From Candidatus Brocadiia bacterium (lineage in GTDB: Bacteria; Planctomycetota; MHYJ01; JACQXL01; JACQZI01): 41,587 nucleotides of DNA. Of the stretch, positions 10,209 to 18,035 are shown piece by piece (the first letter of the stretch is position 1; each line of letters begins with the position of its first letter). Under the pieces are notes generated by a model. It was not told the DNA's origin. It was given only the letters and a program-made list of their open reading frames with translations, and searched no databases. The position numbers and the translations under genes are program-made. The stretch covers positions 1-41,587 of the forward strand of contig JAGVQN010000023.1 in assembly GCA_020051675.1 (NCBI GenBank), read 5' to 3'.

Positions 10209-11058
10209 AAAACTGGTACATGCAGATGAAACCGGCTGGTGGAATTGGGCTGGCCAATATTATTTAGAAAGCCCTGGGAAGAAGCCTCAACAGTGGCTCT
10301 GGGGATTCTTCTCTCAATTATATCATATCTTTGTGATTGACCCCAGCCGTGGGGCAAAAGTAATCAAAAAGACATTGGGGCAAGGTCCCGAACAAACCAT
10401 CATTCCAACCATATTTTGTGACCGTTATCGAGCATATCAGACCTGTGGTAATACATTAGCTTTTTGTTGGGCGCATGTGAGGCGGGATTTTATAAAACTT
10501 AAAACGAAATACCCAACCGATAATCTTATATCTACTTGGGCAAATACATGGATAAGTTTAATCGGGGACATGTATGCTCTGAATAAGTTACGTCTGGCTC
10601 ATTTGAGAGACCCGCCAATGTTTGAAGCGTTTCAAAAGCAGCTACAAGAAGTGCTGGAGAAAATGCGGAATCTAATGAATCCAGATGTCTATCGGACAAA
10701 GATTCATTTGGCACAGATTAAGAGTATGCGGCATCATTGGTCCGGTTTGACTCTATTTATCAGCGACCCGGAGATTCCCTTAGACAATAATTTGGCTGAA
10801 CGTGCTCTGCGTACTCCGGTGGTAGGTAGGAAAAACTTCTATGGCAATCATTCCGACAGGGCGGCTGAATCTACGGCTATATTTTACTCGGTGATAGCCA
10901 CCTGCAAATTACATAAAATTGAGCCTAAGAAATTCCTGAAACGCTATTTAACGACGTATACGCTAAAAGAATCCCATGCTTTAACCCAAGAACAAATGGA
11001 ATCTTTTCTCCCTCATAAATATGCCCGGATTTATCCAGAAGATATAATCAAATCCTAA
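10195..11058 (+). pseudogene. IS66 transposase (TnpC), C-terminal part in the shifted frame
   Basis: Reading resumes as KIAFEKLVHADETGWWNWAGQYYLESPG... and continues through LDNNLAERALRTPVVGRKNFYGNHSDRAAESTAIFYSVIATCKLHKIEP, typical IS66 DDE C-terminus. Confidence 0.85.
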
Positions 11059-11126
11059 GATTTCCATACGGTCATCAGTGAACATTTACGTTGCTAGCGT
11101 AGAAGGTTAACTGTACAACATACGTC

Positions 11127-11151
11127 GGGGGGCGGGAGGGTGGGGAGGGGG
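11127..11151 (+). other. G-quadruplex-type G-tract
   Basis: GGGGGGCGGGAGGGTGGGGAGGGGG fits G3+N1-7 x4. Confidence 0.75.
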
Positions 11152-11156
11152 CAGCC

Positions 11157-11486
11157 TCACCCCCACCTCCATATCCCGCCACCCCAGCTACGTGATACAG
11201 CCACCCCAGTTAGTCCATATACCCACCCCGATTAGACCATACACTCACCCTAGTTAGTCTATACACTCACCCCCATTAGTCTATATACCCACCCCAGTTA
11301 GTCCATACACTCACCCTCATTAGTCTATATACCCACCCCGATTAGTCCATACACTCACCCCCATTAGTCTATACACCCACCCCAGTTAGTCCATACAGCC
11401 ACCCTCATTAGACCATACACCCACCCCAGATACGTAATGCACCCACCCCGGTTAGACCATGCCCCCACCCCGGCTACGTAATATAC
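11157..11486. repeat. Noncoding tandem array, exact 22-bp period, about 15 units, consensus YCACCCCRRTTAGTCYATAYAC
   Basis: Units start at 11179, 11201, 11223, 11245, 11267, 11289, 11311, 11333, 11355, 11377, 11399, 11421, 11443 and 11465, plus a degenerate unit at 11157. A 22-bp period with TAG/TAA content puts stops in every frame. Confidence 0.95.
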
Positions 11487-11516
11487 CCACCCCTACGGGC
11501 GGTTGGCACCACCACC

Positions 11517-11544
11517 CCCGCATATAAATTAAATTATGTGCGGG
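11517..11544 (+). terminator. Possible intrinsic terminator after the 22-bp array
   Basis: CCCGCATATAA-attaaa-TTATGTGCGGG stem with one mismatch followed by TTATTTTTC. Confidence 0.45.
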
Positions 11545-11706
11545 TTATTTTTCTTGCAGTAGAGGAAAGTATAAACACGAATGATACGAATAAAACCCGC
11601 ACCTCATGGTGGTGCGTGGATAAACATTTAAATACCGTATGAATAATCAGGGATAGGGGATTCGGAGCAGAAGAATAAAAATTTACATAGAAATTAAATA
11701 TTTCAC

Positions 11707-11735
11707 TTGACCCCGTTAGAGATATGTGATATACT
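11707..11735 (+). promoter_or_regulatory. Sigma70-like promoter
   Basis: TTGACC (11707-11712), 17-bp spacer, TATACT (11730-11735). Confidence 0.55.
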
Positions 11736-11792
11736 ATTATTAGAAACGACGGTCCTTATTAGAAATATTGAAAGTAAAATCTCTAACGGGGT
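11710..11792. repeat. 14-bp inverted repeat ACCCCGTTAGAGAT ... ATCTCTAACGGGGT
   Basis: Left arm 11710-11723, right arm 11779-11792, perfect. Confidence 0.9.
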
Positions 11793-11820
11793 TGACAGAA
11801 CCTCTTTTTTAGGGTAAATT
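11792..11820 (+). promoter_or_regulatory. Second sigma70-like promoter upstream of the pilin cluster
   Basis: TTGACA (11792-11797), 17-bp spacer, TAAATT (11815-11820); pilin ORF starts at 11843. Confidence 0.45.
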
Positions 11821-11842
11821 AATAGTGGAATAAGTTATAAGG

Positions 11843-12247
11843 GTGCGATTTAATATGTCAAATAAAAATAATCTAAACGGCTTCACATTAATGGAACTCA
11901 CTTTAGCCATTGTGATTTTGACCATCGGCATTATGTCGCTCATGGCAACCATCTTGCCGGCAATGAAACTGGAAGAAACATCAAGAAGTTTTGATATCGC
12001 CAAATCCGCGGCGGCCAATAAACTGGAAGAAATCGCCGGATATGATTTTAACAGCATCTGCACCGTATTCAGCGGGACTAATTTCGCGGCAGGCGAACTG
12101 GGGGACACCGCCGGTTATATCAGCATCGACAACTCAAATACGGAATTGCTTGATATAACCGTAACAATCAGCTGGTCAAGCACGGCTTTTCAAAACACCC
12201 CTTTAAGTTTACAGATGAAAACAATGCTCACGAGGTCAGACCAATGA
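11843..12247 (+). CDS. Type IV pilin-like / pseudopilin (GspI/PilV-like)
   Basis: Prepilin motif NGFTLMELTLAIVILTIGIMSLMATILPAM. Confidence 0.85.
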   Translation: MRFNMSNKNNLNGFTLMELTLAIVILTIGIMSLMATILPAMKLEETSRSFDIAKSAAANKLEEIAGYDFNSICTVFSGTNFAAGELGDTAGYISIDNSNTELLDITVTISWSSTAFQNTPLSLQMKTMLTRSDQ

Positions 12248-13044
12248 TTATGAATAAAACACGGAAATCCCCTAACTTGAGATTGCCGCGCCCCGTTGGG
12301 GCTCGTCCCGATGTCCATCGGGGCGAGGGAACAAAGAGACCGAAGCAATCTCAAGGTTTTACTTTAATGGAACTGGTTATCACCATGTCAATCCTGGCAT
12401 TAATATTAACCCTGATATTATCCATGTTTATGAAAACCCAGGAAAGTTTCGACTTCTCCAGCAACAAAGCGTGGCTCGAAACGCGCGCTTCATCGCTGAT
12501 AGACCGCATGACCCAATACCTGCCGGAATGTAAAATAGTTTCCGCTCCCGTCACCGGCACCCACCACGGCTCTATTACCATCCAGGTGCCTGTCCTGGTA
12601 ACCGGCACTTACTGGTCTGCGGATGGCAGCTCCATTAACTGGGGAGCAAAGGACCAGCTGGGCTGGACATTAACATACCAGTATGTCGTTTCAAAAACTA
12701 TTTCGGAAACCGCAACCGGTTTTGATTATAACGGCGACGGCGACCTTGGCGAATCATATGATTCGGGTGAAATCCAGATGGTCTTCAAAGATTCAGTCGG
12801 CACGGTGCAAAACACCTACTCCATAGGAAACGATATCGTAACTGTCCATACTAATTGGGAAAACGATTTAGACGGCGACGGCGCTCTTGACCCCATCTTC
12901 TACCGCGTCAACCAATCCGGAACAGAAAGCACCATTAACGGAAACAGGATTATCGTCAATTTCTTTATGATTACCATAGACGGAAAAGGACGGGTTATAT
13001 TCATGCATAAAAAAGAATCCCGAACATTAAGGAATCCGCAATGA
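12244..13044 (+). CDS. Prepilin-like protein (GspJ/PilW-like)
   Basis: QGFTLMELVITMSILALILTLILSMFMKTQESF; ATGA overlap with the preceding gene; DxDGD motifs. Confidence 0.85.
   Translation: MIMNKTRKSPNLRLPRPVGARPDVHRGEGTKRPKQSQGFTLMELVITMSILALILTLILSMFMKTQESFDFSSNKAWLETRASSLIDRMTQYLPECKIVSAPVTGTHHGSITIQVPVLVTGTYWSADGSSINWGAKDQLGWTLTYQYVVSKTISETATGFDYNGDGDLGESYDSGEIQMVFKDSVGTVQNTYSIGNDIVTVHTNWENDLDGDGALDPIFYRVNQSGTESTINGNRIIVNFFMITIDGKGRVIFMHKKESRTLRNPQ
12276..12355. repeat. Palindromic repeat element inside the pilin leader
   Basis: CTTGAGATTGC (12276-12286) ... GCAATCTCAAG (12345-12355) perfect inverted arms, internal palindrome CCCGATGTCCATCGGG (12307-12322). Confidence 0.9.
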
Positions 13045-14369
13045 TGAAAAAGAATAAAGGCTCTGCGTTATTTACCTCGCTGGTCGTCATTATCATGGTT
13101 TTGGGGCTGGTGCTTGCTTATTTCGGGCTGGCTATCTCCCAGAATAAGCAAACCATGCAAGGCGCACAGGTAAGCAATGTAAAACAGATTGCCAATGCCG
13201 GCCTGGAAATGGCGCGCCTGGCGCTCCTTACCGGCCATGCCGATAAATGGGATGATGAACTGACGACAAGCCATAATAATGAATTATCCTATAATCCCAA
13301 TGATACGCCGGTTAACGCCGGTACAAATCCCGCTCTCTTCCAATGGGCGCGGGATATCAGCTATAACGACGGCCGTTACTGGGTTATTATTTACGATAAC
13401 AACGATGGCGACGGCAACCTCTTCACGGATAAAGACGATAAAGTAAACGTCAAGGTGAAGAGCTTTATTTCCGCCTCAACCATAAATCCCGCCATACCGA
13501 CCGAAAGCATAATAATCGCTATGCTGCGCTACAAGCCGCCCCTTTACCAGCCAAATGCGGCAATCGTCTCGGGCGGCGATATGAAAATAAGCGGCAACCC
13601 TGAAATATTAGGCGCTAACGGAACCGTTATAGTCAACGGCAATATCGATATCGGAGGCAATTCAACCATCGCCCAGGATGTCATTGCGACCGGTGAAATC
13701 AATATAACCGGCATCCCGTCAATCGGCGGCGACCAGCAGGAATTCGCACCCCCGCCGGATATCCCCCCGATAACCCCGTCCGATTACTATTCCTACCGCG
13801 ACTACCGCCTTGCTTCAAACGGCAAAGTCTATGACACCTCGGAAACAATGGTCTGGGATACCATCGCTTCCGGCGCATACCAGGGCTGGTTATATGACGG
13901 CGCGGGCAAATGGACCTTAAATGGCGATTCAGCGGCAAATCATACATATTATATAGAAGGCAATGTAAAGATTTCCGGCAATCCCGGCTCGGCCGAAATC
14001 CCCTGGCGCACGACATTGATTATAACCGGTTATCTTGATATCTCCGGCAGCCCCAAAATAGCCCCGAATGAACCGGGAACTTTGTATATCGTAGGGAAAG
14101 ATGTCAAAATAAGCGGCGCCAATTACCAGCAGACCGAACAGGCATTGATTGCCGCCCATGAACAGGTTAATATCTCCGGAACATCTTCTTACCTGGGCTC
14201 AATACTCGCGGAAGATGCCGAAGATATTTGCAGCCTGGTTACCAGCAAAAGCGAGCTCTCCATGGATATCAGCGGCAATCCGACCGTGACTTATAACGGC
14301 TCTTTAACCACCATACTAAAAGCAGGCGACCCGGTAGTAATAATACTTGGAAGAAAAGATGAGAAATAG
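13041..14369 (+). CDS. PilX-like minor pilin with beta-helical (bactofilin-like) C-terminal part
   Basis: N-terminal KNKGSALFTSLVVIIMVLGLVLAYFGLAISQ; repeated ISGNPxI / VNGNIDIGGN motifs. Confidence 0.7.
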   Translation: MMKKNKGSALFTSLVVIIMVLGLVLAYFGLAISQNKQTMQGAQVSNVKQIANAGLEMARLALLTGHADKWDDELTTSHNNELSYNPNDTPVNAGTNPALFQWARDISYNDGRYWVIIYDNNDGDGNLFTDKDDKVNVKVKSFISASTINPAIPTESIIIAMLRYKPPLYQPNAAIVSGGDMKISGNPEILGANGTVIVNGNIDIGGNSTIAQDVIATGEINITGIPSIGGDQQEFAPPPDIPPITPSDYYSYRDYRLASNGKVYDTSETMVWDTIASGAYQGWLYDGAGKWTLNGDSAANHTYYIEGNVKISGNPGSAEIPWRTTLIITGYLDISGSPKIAPNEPGTLYIVGKDVKISGANYQQTEQALIAAHEQVNISGTSSYLGSILAEDAEDICSLVTSKSELSMDISGNPTVTYNGSLTTILKAGDPVVIILGRKDEK

Positions 14370-14453
14370 TAAACACGAAGACACGGAAGAACACCACGAA
14401 AACACGAAACGGAAGGCATAAAAAACGGAAAGAATAGAGACGGAAACATAGAA

Positions 14454-14825
14454 ATGGGTAATTATAAATTTGAGGAGATAACCAGTAAAATTATAGGGGC
14501 CGCCGTCAATGTCCATAAGACGTTAAAATCTGGATTGCCTGAGAATATATACCAACGGGCATTAAAAATAGAATTACGGAATCAAAAAGTAGCTGTAGAA
14601 ACGGAGAAGGAAATAAAAATATACTACGAAGGCGAAAAAGTTGGCACGCAAAGATTGGATTTGGTTGTAAACAATATGGTGATTGTTGAATTAAAAGCCA
14701 TAAAAGGATTGGAAGACATAAATAAAGCCCAATTATTATCTTATTTGAAAGCAAGCGGATTAAAAATAGGATTATTATTAAACTTCGGAAAACCGGTATT
14801 GGAAATAAAAAGATTAGTAATGTGA
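14454..14825 (+). CDS. GxxExxY protein (PDDEXK_3 nuclease-fold family)
   Basis: EEITSKIIGAAVNVHKTLKSGLPENIYQRALKIELR...YYEGEKVGTQRLDLVVNNMVIVELKAI: characteristic GLPENIY variant and the RxDLVV...VELK core. Confidence 0.88.
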   Translation: MGNYKFEEITSKIIGAAVNVHKTLKSGLPENIYQRALKIELRNQKVAVETEKEIKIYYEGEKVGTQRLDLVVNNMVIVELKAIKGLEDINKAQLLSYLKASGLKIGLLLNFGKPVLEIKRLVM

Positions 14826-14920
14826 TACACGAAAACACAGAATTGCTGCTCGAAGACACGGAATTTTTCGTGCTTTCGTGTATTAAGTTTCGTGCTTTCG
14901 TGTAACGGAAAGGAGAATAT

Positions 14921-16252
14921 ATGATAAACAACACGCCACTTAGAACGGGGGAGCGGGGCGCGGCACTTTTCATTTCTCTAATCGTCCTCTTCATGGTTCT
15001 GGCTATTTCGGTTTCTTACTCGGAACTCACGTTTACCCAAAACAAAGCGGTCAACAGCGCGATTAACTACGCCACCGCCTCGGAAACCGTCATGGCAGGC
15101 TTTGACATGACCAGGGTGGTTTTAGGAACAGGCCACTCCAACGGCTGGGATGACGAGCTGGTTACCAGTAATAATAACAAAGCTACTTATTCCGAAGGCG
15201 ATGCCCCACTCACAGTCGGAACATCAACCGCCGGATTCCAGTGGGCGCGTAAAATAGCCTATGAAAATGGGTGGTTTGTTACCGAGATTATAGATAATAA
15301 TGACGGGGACGGCGACCTCCTGAATGATTTTGACAGTAAAGTAATTATAAAAGTCACCTCCCAGCTTCCGGATGGCTCAATCAGCGAAGTGCAATCACTT
15401 GTGCGTTACCTGCCTCCGGTTTACGAGCCGGATACGGCTATCGTAACCAACGGCACACTCCAGCTTGACGGCAACGCCACGATTACCGGAACCAACGGGA
15501 CCATCTATGCCAATGATGACGTTGAAATAAAAGGAGCGGCAGTGGTTTTGCAGGATGTCTATTCAACCGGCACGGTTACCGGAGATGAAAAAGTCGGCGG
15601 GACGTGTTACGAAGGCGCCGCGCCCACGGACGTCCCGGGAATCACCCCGTCCGACTATGCCAACCTCATGGATTATCGCATGGCAAGCGACGGCAAGATA
15701 TACACCGCGGCAGGCGCTTTGGTCGGCAATGCCGCTGCCGGGCAGGTGCTGGGCTGGGATTTCATCACCGCCGGAGGCAAAAACGAATGGAAATATAACG
15801 CCGCCGCCTGCAACAACGGAACTTTTTACGTTGAAGGCGCGAGAGATGTTGATATCGCCGGCTCGCCGGGCAGTATCGCCGTTCCCTGGCAATTAACGCT
15901 CCTGGCAACGGGAAATGTCAAAATCACCGGCTCGCCGGTAATGACGCCGGATGAAACCGGGGTATGTATCATGGCGGGAAAGGATATATCCTGCGCCGGT
16001 AATCTTACGGTTCTTGATGGCGTGGTCGGCTGCCACGAGCAAATGGAAATAGCCGGTTCAGTTAACATCCAGGGAAACCTTGTCATTGAAGACGCAACCG
16101 ATTCCGTAGGAAGCCTGGTAACCCTTAAACCAAATGCCTTTGACGTCGCCATCGGCGGTTCAGCCATTATTAATTATAACGGAGGCTTGACCACCTTCCT
16201 GGAAGCCGGCGACCCGTGTCTTGTAATAATGGGCTTAAAAATAATAAGATGA
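14921..16252 (+). CDS. PilX-like minor pilin, tandem paralogue of 13041..14369
   Basis: GAALFISLIVLFMVLAISVSYSEL; shared TGHxxxWDDELxTSxNN...FQWARxIxYxxG...DNNDGDGxL with the upstream paralogue. Confidence 0.75.
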   Translation: MINNTPLRTGERGAALFISLIVLFMVLAISVSYSELTFTQNKAVNSAINYATASETVMAGFDMTRVVLGTGHSNGWDDELVTSNNNKATYSEGDAPLTVGTSTAGFQWARKIAYENGWFVTEIIDNNDGDGDLLNDFDSKVIIKVTSQLPDGSISEVQSLVRYLPPVYEPDTAIVTNGTLQLDGNATITGTNGTIYANDDVEIKGAAVVLQDVYSTGTVTGDEKVGGTCYEGAAPTDVPGITPSDYANLMDYRMASDGKIYTAAGALVGNAAAGQVLGWDFITAGGKNEWKYNAAACNNGTFYVEGARDVDIAGSPGSIAVPWQLTLLATGNVKITGSPVMTPDETGVCIMAGKDISCAGNLTVLDGVVGCHEQMEIAGSVNIQGNLVIEDATDSVGSLVTLKPNAFDVAIGGSAIINYNGGLTTFLEAGDPCLVIMGLKIIR

Positions 16253-17772
16253 GAAACAAAATTCATTTGTCAGTTGTTAGTTGTCAGTTGTTAGTTGTCA
16301 GCTGTTTGTTGTTAACAGGATTGTTAGCATTTGCATATATCGTCCCGTTGTCCGCGGATACCGTGACCTTAAAAAACGGCTCAACACTGGAAGGCATCGT
16401 CGTTTCGGAAGACGAAGAATCCATCATCCTTGATGCGGATGATATGAAAATGACCATTAAAAAGAAGGATATCGAATCCATTACCAAATCCGAATATATA
16501 CCGCCTTCGGAAAGCTATAAACCGCCCGAGGTAAAACCAAAAAACCCACTCCCCGCTGAGATTAATCCCGTAAAGCCTATTACACCCTCAGACTCAACAA
16601 AACCTGATTTCTCTTCAGATTCCGGCGCAAACAACATATCCGGAATCGCCTTAAGCGATGAGGGCAAGACTCCTGAACAAATAGAGATAAACAATCTCTT
16701 GAGGAAACTCGTCGATAAGAACGAAAAAGAACCATGGAAAATATCGCCTGAATTAACCGAAAAAGGAAAAAGCGATACCGCCTACCTAATATCACTGATG
16801 GCCTTACCTTCAAACGACGCCAATATTAGACGCTGGATTATTTACTCCCTGGGGCAGATAATGCAAAGCAGCAGTCCCGCCTTGGCGGAAACCGCAGCAG
16901 CGTCGGGAGAAAAACCCACAGACAATGAACAAATCATCAATGCGCTCAAATTGGTATTATCCGACCCGGATGAAATAATCCGCTCTGCGGCAGTGGAAGC
17001 GCTCGGTCATTTTAAGGCACCTGAAAAAACAGCGTATTTAAAACCTGCCTCGCCGGCAGGCAGGGAGGAAAAAGATGTTTTAGGACAGCTTAAAAACCTG
17101 ATGAAATCAATTATGGAAACGGATACTTCTGTTTCCGTCCGTTTCCAGGCGATTAACAACCTCGCCGCCTGGTATGATTTTTCCGCGATTCCGCCTTTAA
17201 TTAAAGCGCTCGGCAATGAGGACGGCACAATCCGTTCGGCCGCTTCAGACGCGCTGGTAAAATTCATCAACCTGCCAGAAGAAGAGCAAGCAAAATACAC
17301 AAACCCGCCTGCCGCCGAGGCAAGAATCACTTATGATATCATCCCGATGCTCCTGCCAAAGCTAAGGGAGGATAAATTGCTCATCCGCAAGGAAATACTG
17401 GCTATTCTGGGTAAGGTAAAGGATAAACGCGCCTTTGACACTTTAAAGCAATTGATTGCCGACCGAGACCCGGAAATCAGGATGCTCGCCGTGGTTGCTT
17501 TGGGAAGCATGGTGGATAAAGAGACCGTTGATGTATTGCTTGATATGATGGAAAACGACCCTGATAAAACAACCAGGATACAAATACTGCAGGTATTGCA
17601 AACCCTTAAGATGCAAGAAACAATACCGCGCATTATAGAACTCCTCAAAGACCCTGATAAAGAAATCCGCTATTCCGCCTCGCGGGCATTGCGGCAAATC
17701 ACCGGCAAGGCGCTGGGCGCCACCTATGAATTATGGAAAGACTGGTGGGATAAGCTTCAGGGGATTAAGTAA
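16249..17772 (+). CDS. Exported HEAT/PBS-lyase-repeat protein
   Basis: ATGA overlap with the previous gene; signal-like LSVVSCQLLVVSCLLLTGLLAFAYIVPLSA; multiple HEAT-like units (DPEIRMLAVVALGSMVDKETVDVLLDMMENDPDKTTRIQILQVLQTL). Confidence 0.85.
   Translation: MRNKIHLSVVSCQLLVVSCLLLTGLLAFAYIVPLSADTVTLKNGSTLEGIVVSEDEESIILDADDMKMTIKKKDIESITKSEYIPPSESYKPPEVKPKNPLPAEINPVKPITPSDSTKPDFSSDSGANNISGIALSDEGKTPEQIEINNLLRKLVDKNEKEPWKISPELTEKGKSDTAYLISLMALPSNDANIRRWIIYSLGQIMQSSSPALAETAAASGEKPTDNEQIINALKLVLSDPDEIIRSAAVEALGHFKAPEKTAYLKPASPAGREEKDVLGQLKNLMKSIMETDTSVSVRFQAINNLAAWYDFSAIPPLIKALGNEDGTIRSAASDALVKFINLPEEEQAKYTNPPAAEARITYDIIPMLLPKLREDKLLIRKEILAILGKVKDKRAFDTLKQLIADRDPEIRMLAVVALGSMVDKETVDVLLDMMENDPDKTTRIQILQVLQTLKMQETIPRIIELLKDPDKEIRYSASRALRQITGKALGATYELWKDWWDKLQGIK
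17039..17070. repeat. Same 'cctgcctcgccggcaggcaggg' element inside the HEAT-repeat CDS
   Basis: aaacctgcctcgccggcaggcagggagg, encodes KPASPAGREE in a different frame from the 36222 copy. Confidence 0.75.
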
Positions 17773-17948
17773 AGATTAACACTCCGCTTGTGAATCCTGA
17801 CAAATCGTGTTATGGGTTTAGCTCAATTATTCGGAGGTGATTTAATACCTGTATGAACGGTTCACACTGGTAGTTGAACGGTTGAACGCATGCGTGGAAA
17901 GGGTCACCGCATGCGGGGTTAATTATTCATAATGGGATCCCGAATCCC

Positions 17949-17965
17949 GTCCCGCAAAGCGGGAC
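17949..17965. terminator. Perfect hairpin in the convergent intergenic region (repeat element or terminator)
   Basis: GTCCCGC-AAA-GCGGGAC; no strong T-run after it. Confidence 0.4.
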
Positions 17966-18035
17966 GTGGTCGGGGGGACAGAAAGAAAAGTTATTATGGG
18001 TTATGTTCCGCGAAAGGACGATGATTTATTTAATC

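Larger units (their letters stand above)
9368..11089 (+). mobile_element. IS66-family insertion sequence, transposase-only, 1,722 bp
   Basis: TIR GTAAATGTTCACT at 9368-9380 and its inverse AGTGAACATTTAC at 11077-11089. Perfect 8-bp direct repeats GTTGCTAG at 9360-9367 and 11090-11097. IS66-type transposase inside. Confidence 0.92.

Noticed and set aside
11157-11486. CRISPR array
   Set aside because: The 22-bp units are contiguous, with no 28-40 nt unique spacers and no cas genes; it is a direct tandem array.
11157-11486. Plasmid replication origin with iterons
   Set aside because: A 20-22 bp pitch fits iterons, but no rep/par gene, AT-rich unwinding region or DnaA box was found and the context is chromosomal-type housekeeping genes.
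14506-14994. 162-aa minus-strand ORF overlapping the GxxExxY gene
   Set aside because: Antisense to the conserved GxxExxY family gene; composition explained by antisense reading.
17821-17940. Group II intron or tRNA-like element in the convergent gap
   Set aside because: The 'gaacggttcacactgg' words superficially resemble intron RNA motifs, but no RT ORF, domain V or cloverleaf could be built.
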